A DNA stretch of 64,000 nucleotides, from positions 248,001 through 312,000 of the forward strand of contig NZ_LQRT01000035.1 in the NCBI RefSeq assembly GCF_001632745.1, written 5' to 3'. Source of the DNA: Aquimarina aggregata (lineage in GTDB: Bacteria; Bacteroidota; Bacteroidia; Flavobacteriales; Flavobacteriaceae). Each line of letters begins with the position of its first letter. Position 1 is the stretch's first letter. Shown here in pieces: positions 25,479-34,154 of the stretch. The notes under the pieces were generated by a model that was not told the origin of the DNA, did not search any database, and saw only the letters and a program-made list of their open reading frames with translations. A program made the position numbers and the translations under genes.

Positions 25479-26105
25479 TTAATACGCTTTAGGCTCAAGA
25501 AATTGGTTGATTTTATCAGCAATTACTGCATGTTGAACATGACCAAACCATTCTCCTAATATTTCATAATTAGAATTAAATAAAACAAAACTCGGAGTTC
25601 CTCTTAATTGATTTAAGGTAAAGGTCAATGCTACATTATCCAAAGAATTTAAATAGTTCTTAACGCGATTTTGTAACATTTTCTTTTCAAAATCGGGCCA
25701 TAATACATAATCAGGATTGATATTACATATTTTATCTACAACATCTGTCGGGTCACTAACTGTTTTTTCTATTTTATCCATAACCATAGGAAAATCTAAA
25801 GGGTAAGGCAATTTTTCAAAACCTTCTTGCGTCATCATTTTTTTTGTCTCACCAACTAAAGTTCCATCCTTAATCAGGTTTTGAGTATGTAATAACGTGT
25901 TTTTATCAAAGTCTTCAAAAGCTGTAGAAAGTGCTAGAAAAGAGATGTTTTTGGTTTTATATTCATTATAAAGTTTATTAAAATATGGCAATGCATAAGA
26001 AAAACACCCTGGGCAATTTACTTGAAAAACAAGAAGAAGATTAAGGTCTTTTAAAACGAATTTTCCTTGAATCTCATTTCCAATCTCTAACTCAATCTTC
26101 TTCAT
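25479..26105 (-). CDS. Thioredoxin-fold protein with CPGC motif
   Basis: A 208-residue redoxin/TlpA-like protein without a signal peptide. The active site CPGC is at residues 31-34 (VFQVNCPGCFSYALPYFNKLY). The C-terminal part has the cis-Pro strand context RGTPSFVLFNSNYEILGEWFG, as in thioredoxins. An insert of about 90 residues separates the halves. It is probably a cytoplasmic disulfide reductase or peroxiredoxin-like protein. It lies in a run of small thiol proteins (DUF2024, CPVC protein) on the same strand. Confidence 0.78.
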   Translation of the reverse strand: MKKIELEIGNEIQGKFVLKDLNLLLVFQVNCPGCFSYALPYFNKLYNEYKTKNISFLALSTAFEDFDKNTLLHTQNLIKDGTLVGETKKMMTQEGFEKLPYPLDFPMVMDKIEKTVSDPTDVVDKICNINPDYVLWPDFEKKMLQNRVKNYLNSLDNVALTFTLNQLRGTPSFVLFNSNYEILGEWFGHVQHAVIADKINQFLEPKAY

Positions 26106-26164
26106 GTTACTTAAAATTTATTTGTTAGCTTAAATCTAAATCTGTTAGTTTTATTTGTAATGCT

Positions 26165-26422
26165 TTAGCAATTCTCCATTTCAATAATGTAATGTCCTTT
26201 TTCTTTAATTTCTTTTTCGACTACATCGGGCGCCATTTCCATATGGCAAAAATTACATTCTTTTGTTGATAGCTGGAAGTCCGAAATACCTTTTGAATTC
26301 AAATATTCTTTTCCGTATTTATAAACATTTTCAATAACATTGTTATCCTGAACAAGTATGTCAAAATGCATTATTACTTTTTCATCTTTAGGAACGTATG
26401 TATCGTATACTGAAACTTTCAT
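26165..26422 (-). CDS. DUF2024 family protein
   Basis: An 85-residue protein with the family opening MKVSVYDTYVPKDEKVIMHFDI and the conserved ECNFCHMEMAPDVVEKEI segment containing a CxxC pair near residues 56-59. DUF2024 proteins are small and of unknown function; the CxxC suggests metal or thiol chemistry. It sits between two genes of the redox cluster on the minus strand, with gaps of about 40 to 60 bases. Confidence 0.82.
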   Translation of the reverse strand: MKVSVYDTYVPKDEKVIMHFDILVQDNNVIENVYKYGKEYLNSKGISDFQLSTKECNFCHMEMAPDVVEKEIKEKGHYIIEMENC

Positions 26423-26462
26423 ATTTTACTTTTTTAATTAACTACTCCTATTCTATCGATTA

Positions 26463-27185
26463 TTATTTTTTAACTGTATACGGAAGCGACAAATCTCCGC
26501 TCGCTACACTAAATACATCATAGACGCCTAACATAGGTTTATCTTCTTTACTGGTGTTTACGATCATATATGCCGCTACGCCGTCATATTTAAATGAAGT
26601 TTGATTGTTCATTCTGTAATCAGGAACCACTACTTTTATGGTATTACCCTGTGTTGTTACAGGAAAACCAGGAGAATCCATATACATTGGCATTCCAGGA
26701 TTTGTAGGTGGCAAAGTTACATTATCGGCTTTTGTGAATTGCTTTACCGCTAATCCCCCAGCTACACGTTTGTCTTCGTGAAGAACAACCCAATGTGGAT
26801 GCCATATAATACCATCATTTGCAAAATCTGCATCATTATTCTCGTCCCATATAGGTGTATCGTCAAAATCTGGGTGAGATGTTAATGCCATTGCTACAAT
26901 ACCTTCGGTTGCACTAAAACCTACATCTGTTGGTTTTAATGATGTCGGAAAAACGTAACCTAATACCGGAGCTCCATCTAAGGCTCCATTAGGAGTTGGA
27001 GTTGTTTTACCGGCAGTTCCTTTAACATCAATTTCCCATACACTTATGCTTAGGTCTGAGTGATGTGTAACCTGTGCCTTAGTAACTTGAAAATCATCAT
27101 TATTATAAGGTCTTTCCTGTGCACATGAGCTTAGGGTGATTCCGAAACTCATTAACACAACTAGCATTAATATATTTAATTTCAT
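26463..27185 (-). CDS. Exported lipoprotein of unknown function
   Basis: A 240-residue lipoprotein (signal MKLNILMLVVLMSFGITLSSC, lipobox cysteine 21). The mature part is rich in beta strands and contains SISVWEIDVKG, GIIWHPHWVVLHEDKR and YRMNNQTSFKYDGVAAYMIV. I do not recognise a characterised family. The motif HPHW and conserved acidic residues could bind metal. Context with thioredoxin-fold genes on the same strand hints at a stress or redox link, which remains unproven. Confidence 0.65.
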   Translation of the reverse strand: MKLNILMLVVLMSFGITLSSCAQERPYNNDDFQVTKAQVTHHSDLSISVWEIDVKGTAGKTTPTPNGALDGAPVLGYVFPTSLKPTDVGFSATEGIVAMALTSHPDFDDTPIWDENNDADFANDGIIWHPHWVVLHEDKRVAGGLAVKQFTKADNVTLPPTNPGMPMYMDSPGFPVTTQGNTIKVVVPDYRMNNQTSFKYDGVAAYMIVNTSKEDKPMLGVYDVFSVASGDLSLPYTVKK

Positions 27186-27221
27186 ATGTATTGTTTTAAA
27201 TGTTATTTAATTAAAAAAAAC

Positions 27222-27258
27222 AAGTTAGGAACCACAAAGTAATTTGGACTCCTAACTT
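27222..27258 (-). terminator. Terminator of the CPVC protein gene
   Basis: AAGTTAGGA and its complement (9-bp arms) lie 15 bases after the minus-strand stop at 27273, and on that strand the hairpin is followed by a run of eight T. Confidence 0.8.
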
Positions 27259-27272
27259 TATTGATGAAAAAA

Positions 27273-27506
27273 TTACCCTTTAACATCGGCCATAGATGCA
27301 CCGAAATTTAAGTGTAATACGTTTCCATTCGGAGTTAGTAAAGCAGGTACAGATTGTACACCAGCCGTTTCGGCTTCTTGAATTCTGTCTGTAACTTCTC
27401 CGATGTTTAGGATCTCAACATTATCATTTCCTATTAGGTTTACGATATCATGTTCTGCACTAATACAAACTGGACATCCTGCGTGATAAAAAATTGATTT
27501 ACTCAT
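27273..27506 (-). CDS. Small thioredoxin-fold protein (CPVC)
   Basis: A 77-residue glutaredoxin/thioredoxin-like protein with the redox motif CPVC at residues 11-14 (FYHAGCPVCISAEHDIVN) and the cis-Pro region VQSVPALLTPNG. It is short even for a glutaredoxin, but all elements of the minimal fold are present. It is cytoplasmic, with its own promoter (TATATTTG) and terminator, and is the first of the small thiol-protein genes here. The natural partner is unknown. Confidence 0.8.
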   Translation of the reverse strand: MSKSIFYHAGCPVCISAEHDIVNLIGNDNVEILNIGEVTDRIQEAETAGVQSVPALLTPNGNVLHLNFGASMADVKG

Positions 27507-27537
27507 AACTATAGTATTGTTTTAAAGATTTCTGACA

Positions 27538-27545
27538 CAAATATA
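27538..27545 (-). promoter_or_regulatory. Bacteroidota -7 promoter element
   Basis: On the minus strand TATATTTG matches TAnnTTTG, 31 bases before the start of the CPVC protein gene. No clear -33 element. Confidence 0.45.
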
Positions 27546-27668
27546 GTTAGGATTACTAATTAAATGGATTTTATGTAATTGCTTTTTCTTATTTTACTAT
27601 AAGAGTTTCTAATATATAATGAATTTTACAAAACTACCGTACAAAAAAAAAGTACTTAGTCCACATCA

Positions 27669-29591
27669 CTATTCTAACGTATATATTACTTTATTTGTTG
27701 AAAACTCTACAAAAAGACCTTTAGCTATTCCATTTACACAGTTAACTAAATAATCAGAAGATAATAACTTTACATTTTCAGGTTGAACTACTGTAAAACG
27801 CACACTTTTTTCATGAAGTACCAAAACTGCAGAACGATCCGAAATACTACTTTTTACTTTATTTTTTCCATCGCTAACCAGCATTGGCCATGAAATACGT
27901 TTTTTTCCTTCAAAACCTATGAATTCGGTTTCAACGATTATTTTATGATCTTTTATCGAAATGAGTTCGGTAATAGATTGTGATTTTTCAGGAACTATAT
28001 CATAGGTAATTTTAAACGATACATTATTGGCATTCTCTTCTAAAACCTCAACACTAGACGGATCTACTTTTAGTTCGGCCAAAGAACTCCATGTATTATC
28101 GGGATTTTGCCATAAAGGTCCTGTAGCCATATATGCATCTGCTCCGCTAAATAGTGGTGCAATTCCATTTGATGGACCTAATTGAGGATGTCCTCCTTTG
28201 ATATGAGATCTAATAATTCCCGTAGGATTATATTTTTGATCGCCTTTCGTTTCGTATTCAACATAGGTCCCGTTAGCATTTGCGAATATTTTATGAAATG
28301 GTTTTAATACTGGAACTACAAATCCTCCTGTATCGGCTGGCGCTGGTAATTCTTTAATAGAATCATAAGAAAACTGCCATGCTTGAGCCAACATAGATGT
28401 GGCTAACATATTATAACAAGTATGTACGGAATAGCGCTCGTATCCGTGTTTGTTTTCTATTGGAAAGCGGTTTTTAACAATATACCCTGAACCATCTTCT
28501 CTAATCCATTGATTTATGGAGTTTAATGATAGCATAGCCGCTCTTTTAAAAGTTCCTGCTTCTTTATTTTTACCTAAACTAGCATATGCTGATGCATATA
28601 TTTCAAAAACAACACATTGCTCTGCTTCGTTCCAAATATGGTGACTACTTCTATATCCTGTTGGAAGTTCTCCAAAAGGAGATTGCATAAATAATGATGT
28701 CCACGCTCCTTTCCATAAGTTATCCCTCATCTTCAAAGCTTGTTTCCCTTTATACCCTAATTGTAACATTCCTGATAGGTAATGCCTTGGAAAAAGATCA
28801 TAGGCCAAAGGATTTCCTCCTTCATTATACATTCCTAAATCTGTAAAATTGGCTAGCTGAAATTTTAACATCTGTTCTGCATAATCAAAAGAAGTAAAAC
28901 CGCTTTGAGCTCTTAGAAATTCTCCTGCAGTATGAACTAACACCCAGTTATTTCCTTCTTTCTTATTGTAAGTGGCGTATAGTTTTTCAATTTTAATAGC
29001 TTGTATTTTACTATCCCATGATTGCAATATCTCCTTACTCACAGATGGCTTGAATAATTCATAAGCAAGCATCGCTGGCCAAGTATAAAAATCTCCATGG
29101 TTTCCATTCACAGTGGCATTTACCATTTCTGTTAGCGCAATGTCTAGTGCTTTTACTCCACTTAAAGCTAAAGAGTCATTCTTATCAATATACCCAGAAG
29201 CCACTAAAACAGCAACACTATGTGCATAACACGGAGTGGTATAATATTTCTCAGTCTTTTCTATTGGATCAATTATACGCCCTGTATCGTCCTGATATTT
29301 TAACGTCGCACGAACCTGTTTATCGATTACTTTTAGGTATTCTTCTTTTTTAAAATTAAGAGGTTTGAAATCTTTCTCTTTATTTTGACGAGTTAAAAAA
29401 CTATTTATTTTATCTGAAAGAGGATGAATTTCTTTACTAAGAACATTATTTTGCAATACTAGCTCTGGAATTAATCGTTTTGCATGTTTTATCTCCTCTT
29501 TTTGAGGTTGACTTTGACCATTTAAAAAGCTACTACAAGAAACCATCCCCAAAAGGACAAATAGTAATGTTATTTTTGTCAATCTTTTCAT
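27669..29591 (-). CDS. Putative polysaccharide lyase-like lipoprotein
   Basis: The preferred start (ATG 29591, MKRLTKITLLFVLLGMVSC) gives a lipoprotein of 640 residues; an upstream ATG at 29654 adds 21 residues with no signal. The body (about 60-420) is helix-rich with repeated aromatic hairpins, as in alpha/alpha-toroid lyases and hydrolases; the last 200 residues (from SHIKGGHPQLGPSNG) look like a beta-sandwich. Conserved-looking residues include HNE-like HIWNEAEQ and ERYSVHTCYN. It neighbours kduI, kduD and GH105 genes, so a lyase for a uronate-bearing polysaccharide is likely. I cannot assign a CAZy family. Confidence 0.6.
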   Translation of the reverse strand: MKRLTKITLLFVLLGMVSCSSFLNGQSQPQKEEIKHAKRLIPELVLQNNVLSKEIHPLSDKINSFLTRQNKEKDFKPLNFKKEEYLKVIDKQVRATLKYQDDTGRIIDPIEKTEKYYTTPCYAHSVAVLVASGYIDKNDSLALSGVKALDIALTEMVNATVNGNHGDFYTWPAMLAYELFKPSVSKEILQSWDSKIQAIKIEKLYATYNKKEGNNWVLVHTAGEFLRAQSGFTSFDYAEQMLKFQLANFTDLGMYNEGGNPLAYDLFPRHYLSGMLQLGYKGKQALKMRDNLWKGAWTSLFMQSPFGELPTGYRSSHHIWNEAEQCVVFEIYASAYASLGKNKEAGTFKRAAMLSLNSINQWIREDGSGYIVKNRFPIENKHGYERYSVHTCYNMLATSMLAQAWQFSYDSIKELPAPADTGGFVVPVLKPFHKIFANANGTYVEYETKGDQKYNPTGIIRSHIKGGHPQLGPSNGIAPLFSGADAYMATGPLWQNPDNTWSSLAELKVDPSSVEVLEENANNVSFKITYDIVPEKSQSITELISIKDHKIIVETEFIGFEGKKRISWPMLVSDGKNKVKSSISDRSAVLVLHEKSVRFTVVQPENVKLLSSDYLVNCVNGIAKGLFVEFSTNKVIYTLE

Positions 29592-29675
29592 ATCGGTTTG
29601 TCTTAAAGCTACTATTCTATTGTATTTCTGTGAGTTTAATCTCTGTAATTCCAACTTTAAAAATAGTCTAATAGA

Positions 29676-30920
29676 TTAATTAGTTAGATCTTTTATCAAA
29701 CCTTGAATACCTAGACCGCTAACATATAATGTAAATACCATAATCAATATTAGTACAATGATATCATGTATTTTATTTACATTCGATTTCATTAGTGACT
29801 TTTTACAAGTCAAGTAAAACACTGATCCAATAGTAATGGGCAGTACTATAGCTATACTAGCTTGTGATAACATTAAAATAAATACGGGTCTAAAACCAAG
29901 ACCTATACCTAAAACACTAGATAATGTTAAAAGTAATACGATTACTCTAGAACTTACTGTTTTTGTATTTCTTTCCTGTTCTTTATAATCTATGATGAGC
30001 CAAGGAATCACAAGCGTATTAGGAAGGTGAGAAGATAAACCGGCAGCAAGAATACCAATAACAAAAACAGCTAGGGCTCCTTTGCCAGCAATAGGCTCCA
30101 TTAAGGGAATCATTTCTGCAACATTGTTTAAGCTTAAACCTTTAACATTTAAAGTCGAAGCAGCAGTAATAAGTATAGCAGAACTAATAATAAACATTAA
30201 AGAAGCGCTTACAAATGCATCACGTTTTTGAACCTTATTGTCGGACATATTCCAACCCGTATCCTTCACAATTTGTGATCGAATTACAAAGGCAAATACC
30301 GATACGGTAGTGCCTACCATACCAGCTATAATAATAAATGGGCTATTATCGCTACCTTCAGCAGTTTGCGGAAACCTTGGAATAAACCCTTTTGCCAACT
30401 CGGATACAGATGGGAAATTTATAAACATAGTAGTCACAAAAGCTAAGGCCATTATTGCTACCAAAATAGCTAAGATTTTTTCAAATAATTTATAGTTCCC
30501 AATCCAAATAAGAACATAAATTAAAACTCCAATTAAGATTGCCCAGGATAAAGATGAAATATGCCATGGTAAAACGGCTTCCGACCATTCTGCCATCACA
30601 TCCGCCATAATACCTAATAAGCCAGTAAGTGCACTAACTATTATAGTAGATAAAGCAACAATTAACACAATTGCTAAAACAGGATGGATGTGTTTTTTAA
30701 TACCTTGAATAACGGTTTCTTTAGTCACCATAGTATAGCGACTAAATAGCACAATTAAATAATATGTCATAACACAACTTACTAGAACAGTCCACAGAAG
30801 ATCTAGACCAAAATTAGCCCCAGCTTTAGACATAGAAGTTACACTTCCTGTTCCAACGTTGTATCCTATTAAGAATATTCCTGGTAAAACACTGACTAGT
30901 ATTTTTTTGAATTTTGACAT
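29676..30920 (-). CDS. Divergent Nramp-like transporter of the uronate locus
   Basis: A 414-residue membrane protein with about eleven helices and the Nramp (LeuT-fold) layout. Where metal transporters have DPGN in helix 1, this protein has GYNVGTG (residues 19-25). Where they have the MPH motif in helix 6, it has AGMVGTTVSVF (199-209). The usual metal ligands are therefore missing, so divalent metal transport is doubtful. Its place between the lyase-like gene and kduD suggests uptake of an unsaturated uronate or a related acid. The transport role is inference from context. Confidence 0.78.
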   Translation of the reverse strand: MSKFKKILVSVLPGIFLIGYNVGTGSVTSMSKAGANFGLDLLWTVLVSCVMTYYLIVLFSRYTMVTKETVIQGIKKHIHPVLAIVLIVALSTIIVSALTGLLGIMADVMAEWSEAVLPWHISSLSWAILIGVLIYVLIWIGNYKLFEKILAILVAIMALAFVTTMFINFPSVSELAKGFIPRFPQTAEGSDNSPFIIIAGMVGTTVSVFAFVIRSQIVKDTGWNMSDNKVQKRDAFVSASLMFIISSAILITAASTLNVKGLSLNNVAEMIPLMEPIAGKGALAVFVIGILAAGLSSHLPNTLVIPWLIIDYKEQERNTKTVSSRVIVLLLTLSSVLGIGLGFRPVFILMLSQASIAIVLPITIGSVFYLTCKKSLMKSNVNKIHDIIVLILIMVFTLYVSGLGIQGLIKDLTN

Positions 30921-31041
30921 ATTCGCTTTTTTATGAAAGAAAATACCGTTTCAAATCTAAAACGGTTTTCTTTTTGTATTTCAAATAACAGGCTAATCTG
31001 TTATGGAATACTTTTTTTGTAATAGTTCATTTTGTTGTTAG

Positions 31042-31839
31042 TTAATTATTCTCGTTTTCCATGTACCCCATATTAGCCGTAATACCACCATCTACATAAA
31101 TGATTTGCCCATTAATAAAATCTCCCGCCTTAGAAGAAAGTAAAATAGCAGTACCAGATAGGTCTTCTACAACACCCCAACGAGCTGCTGGAGTACGAGT
31201 CATAATTAGATCATTAAATGGATGTCCTTTACTAGCATATTCTTCGGTCTTTGCAGTTTTGATATATCCCGGTGCAATCCCATTGACTTGAATATTGTGT
31301 TTACCCCATTCTACACACATATTTTTGGTAAGCATGGCTAAACCGCCTTTTGCAGAAGCATAGGCTGAAACCGAGTTGCGACCATACGTACTCATTAAAG
31401 AACAAATGTTGACAATTTTTCCTTCCTTTTTGGTAATCATATCAGGAACTACAGCTTTTGAGACTAAAAATGCAGAAACAAGATTGATGTCTAAGACTTC
31501 TTTGAAATCTCTTTCTTCCATCTCTAAAATTGGTGTACGCTTAATAATTCCTGCATTATTGATAAGAATATCAATAGCACCTATTTCTTTTTTTATAGTC
31601 TTAATACTTGCATTTACTGCTTCTTCATGACTAACATCAAAAGCAATAGCAAATACATCAAATCCTTTTTCTTTAAAATCTTTTTTCGCTTGGTCCAGTT
31701 TTTCTTCAGAACGGCCATTAATACAAACTTTAGCTCCAGCTTGTGCTAAACTAAGTGCCAAATCTTTGCCAATTCCATCAGAACCTCCAGTTACTAAGAC
31801 TACTTTACCATCGAGTTTAAAACTATCTAAAACCCCCAT
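31042..31839 (-). CDS. kduD: 2-dehydro-3-deoxy-D-gluconate 5-dehydrogenase (KduD-type SDR)
   Basis: A 265-residue short-chain dehydrogenase. The cofactor motif TGGSDGIG is at residues 17-24, NNAG at 94-97, catalytic Ser about 147-150, and Tyr160/Lys164 in YASAK. The C-terminal GQIIYVDGG is typical. The stop of kduI lies one base upstream, so the two are tightly coupled. Together they convert 5-keto-4-deoxyuronate to 2-keto-3-deoxygluconate. KdgK and KdgA are not in view. Gluconate 5-dehydrogenase is the main alternative, but the kduI neighbour favours KduD. Confidence 0.88.
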   Translation of the reverse strand: MGVLDSFKLDGKVVLVTGGSDGIGKDLALSLAQAGAKVCINGRSEEKLDQAKKDFKEKGFDVFAIAFDVSHEEAVNASIKTIKKEIGAIDILINNAGIIKRTPILEMEERDFKEVLDINLVSAFLVSKAVVPDMITKKEGKIVNICSLMSTYGRNSVSAYASAKGGLAMLTKNMCVEWGKHNIQVNGIAPGYIKTAKTEEYASKGHPFNDLIMTRTPAARWGVVEDLSGTAILLSSKAGDFINGQIIYVDGGITANMGYMENENN

Positions 31840-31840
31840 C

Positions 31841-32686
31841 TTATCTTAATTCTATTGCTTTGATAGCATCCATATCGGTAAAATCTAAATTTTCGCCAGC
31901 CATTCCCCAAACAAAGCTATAGCTCGAAGTCCCAGAAGCACAGTGTATAGACCAAGGCGGAGAAATAATCGCTTGTTCGTTTGTCATCCATATGTGACGA
32001 GTTTCTGTAGCTTCACCCATAAAATGACTAATTGCATGTTCTTCGGGAAGATCTATATATAAGTACACTTCCATACGGCGGTTGTGTGTATGTGGAGGCA
32101 TTGTATTCCATATGCTACCGGGTTTTAGTTTCGTTATTCCCATTTGTAATTGACAAGTTTGTACACTTGCTGCTACAATATATTGAAAGATCTGCCGCTC
32201 ATTAGCATCATTAGCATTTCCTAAATCTAAAGTAATCCTATCTTCAAGCTCAATTTTTTTTGTAGGAAACGATTGATGAGCAGGAGCAGAATTGATATAA
32301 AACTTAGCAGGGTTACTGGTTGATTTACTTTTTAAAATAATAGTTTTAGTTCCATTACCAATATAAATTCCCTCCATTGAAAGTAATTCAATATCTTTTC
32401 CATCTACCTCAACAATTCCTTCACCTCCAATATTGATAATTCCCACTTCTCTGCGATCACAAAAATATTCTGCTTTAAGTGGATCTATAGCATCTAAGGA
32501 TAATGATTTTGAAACGGGAACGGCACCACCCGCAATAAAGCGGTCGTTCATAGTGTAGGTCAATAAAACTTTATCAGCTTCAAAGTTTTTTTCAATTAAA
32601 AACTGTTCTCTAAGTCTATCAGTGTCGTAATTTTTTACATCAGCAGGATGTGCAGCGTAACGTTCTTCGTAAGTGATATGGTCCAT
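31841..32686 (-). CDS. kduI: 5-dehydro-4-deoxy-D-glucuronate isomerase
   Basis: A 281-residue cupin-fold isomerase. The metal-binding residues can be seen as His199, His201, Glu206 (PPHTHNRRMEVYLY) and His248 (IHCASGT). The N-terminal YAAHPADVKNYDTDRLREQFL is the family signature. It isomerises 5-keto-4-deoxyuronate to 2,5-diketo-3-deoxygluconate in the cytoplasm, the step between lyase/GH105 products and KduD. It lies four bases after the GH105 gene and one base before kduD. Confidence 0.93.
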   Translation of the reverse strand: MDHITYEERYAAHPADVKNYDTDRLREQFLIEKNFEADKVLLTYTMNDRFIAGGAVPVSKSLSLDAIDPLKAEYFCDRREVGIINIGGEGIVEVDGKDIELLSMEGIYIGNGTKTIILKSKSTSNPAKFYINSAPAHQSFPTKKIELEDRITLDLGNANDANERQIFQYIVAASVQTCQLQMGITKLKPGSIWNTMPPHTHNRRMEVYLYIDLPEEHAISHFMGEATETRHIWMTNEQAIISPPWSIHCASGTSSYSFVWGMAGENLDFTDMDAIKAIELR

Positions 32687-32690
32687 TTTC

Positions 32691-33815
32691 TTATTTTCCT
32701 TTAAGGTTCATTTTATACATTTCACTAGCTGCTAATAAAAAAGTTCCTGTAACATATTCGTGAGAATCGTCTTTAGAAAGATTTACGGGTTGGTCTCCTA
32801 CCAATTGTCCCCATTGTACTTTCCCTTCCTTGCTAATCTCATCAGTAACCGATTTCCATGCTTTTTTAACTACCGGTAAGTATTCATCTTTATTTAAAAT
32901 GTCATTATTAATTCCGTAAGCAATACCATAGATAAAAAAGCTGGTTCCACTAGTTTCTTTAAACGGAGCATGATCTGGATTTGCCAAGTTTGGATACCAA
33001 AATCCTTCTTTCGCTTGACATTCTTTTAAAGCTGCTGCCATGCTTTTAAGAACAGACTCATAACGTTTATAATTACCATGATCCATAGGCAAATACTCTA
33101 AAATCCTTGCTATACCAGCCATAGCCCAACCATTTCCTCTGGACCATACTATTCTTTTACCCTTTTTGTTTGAAGGAAAAAAGCGTTTATCTCTATAAAA
33201 CAGATTAGTATCTGTATTGTATAATTTACCATAAACATCCCAAAACATGGCATCCATCCAGTCAGAATATTTTTGATCTCCAGTAACATTATACAACATC
33301 GCTAAAGTTGGTGGCCCTGTAAATAAAGCATCTACATATCGTGTGCCATTTTCATAATACCATTGGTGCGGGTTCCCTTTTGGATTTCTAAAATTTGGAT
33401 TGTCCAAATGGTCAATAATCCCTCTAATCTTACTCTTTTCTGGTTTTGCCATGTAAGACTGGATCATAGATTGCCCTACAGTTAATAAATTAGCTCCACT
33501 TGCAGGATGTACGGGAGGTAATGTAGGTACTTTCCATTTTAAACTAGTACACAGCTTATCAGTTTGTTCTAGATAAGCAGTATCTCCTGTCGCAAAATAA
33601 CATGCCATTACCCCTGCATAATACGTTCCTCTTATCCAGTTATCATCATACTCTTTCCAAGGGTGATTTAATTGATACGTATTCACTCTATCTATAAACT
33701 CCTTAATCTGAGGTCGTTCATAAATAGATTGTGCCATAAGATTAGATACTACGAAAAGAAATACGAAAAATATCGCAAATGTTTTAGTAGTAAAATTTAG
33801 CATTCCGTTTTTCAT
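32691..33815 (-). CDS. GH105 unsaturated glucuronyl/galacturonyl hydrolase
   Basis: A 374-residue exported (alpha/alpha)6-barrel protein (signal MKNGMLNFTTKTFAIFFVFLFVVSNLMAQ, quoted only as residues 1-29). Family landmarks include the PLLAMLY-like TLAMLYNVTGDQKY, LFYRDKRFF and WSRGNGWAMAGIARILEYLP with the conserved RGNGW. These enzymes release the unsaturated uronate from oligosaccharides made by lyases, feeding KduI. It is the first gene of the operon and the only exported enzyme besides the lyase-like protein. Substrate may be ulvan-, pectin- or glucuronan-type; the sequence does not decide. Confidence 0.88.
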   Translation of the reverse strand: MKNGMLNFTTKTFAIFFVFLFVVSNLMAQSIYERPQIKEFIDRVNTYQLNHPWKEYDDNWIRGTYYAGVMACYFATGDTAYLEQTDKLCTSLKWKVPTLPPVHPASGANLLTVGQSMIQSYMAKPEKSKIRGIIDHLDNPNFRNPKGNPHQWYYENGTRYVDALFTGPPTLAMLYNVTGDQKYSDWMDAMFWDVYGKLYNTDTNLFYRDKRFFPSNKKGKRIVWSRGNGWAMAGIARILEYLPMDHGNYKRYESVLKSMAAALKECQAKEGFWYPNLANPDHAPFKETSGTSFFIYGIAYGINNDILNKDEYLPVVKKAWKSVTDEISKEGKVQWGQLVGDQPVNLSKDDSHEYVTGTFLLAASEMYKMNLKGK

Positions 33816-34154
33816 TATGGTTTATTTATTATTTGACAATTATGATACTATGATATTCTTAATTTTAATAATATGAATTATTTTTTTCTAGAATTGCGTC
33901 AAGAAAGAATTGTACAAACTTAGGGTTAGCGTATTTTTAGTAGTATATAGATTTTGATGTGTTATATATTAATATTATCATTTTGCAACTACTCATGAAT
34001 AATTTTGATAATATCTATGTATTAATAAAGAAAAGTGTTCTAAAATGTATGCTAGACAGAAAATAAAATATCTAAGGATTAATGTGTGTTTTATATATGT
34101 TACTTTTATAAGCTGCTGCTAGTCTAATCCTTATATTTTTGCATTATAAGCTAA
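33816..34154. other. Intergenic region upstream of the uronate operon
   Basis: About 340 AT-rich bases between the GH105 gene start and the AraC gene end. It should hold the operon promoter and operator. The direct repeat TATGATA occurs twice near 33840-33855. No other gene or strong repeat was seen. Confidence 0.4.

Noticed and set aside
30945..31004. Two short hairpins between kduD and the Nramp-like gene
   Set aside because: Arms are only 7 bp and no good T-run follows on the minus strand, so a terminator inside the operon cannot be supported.
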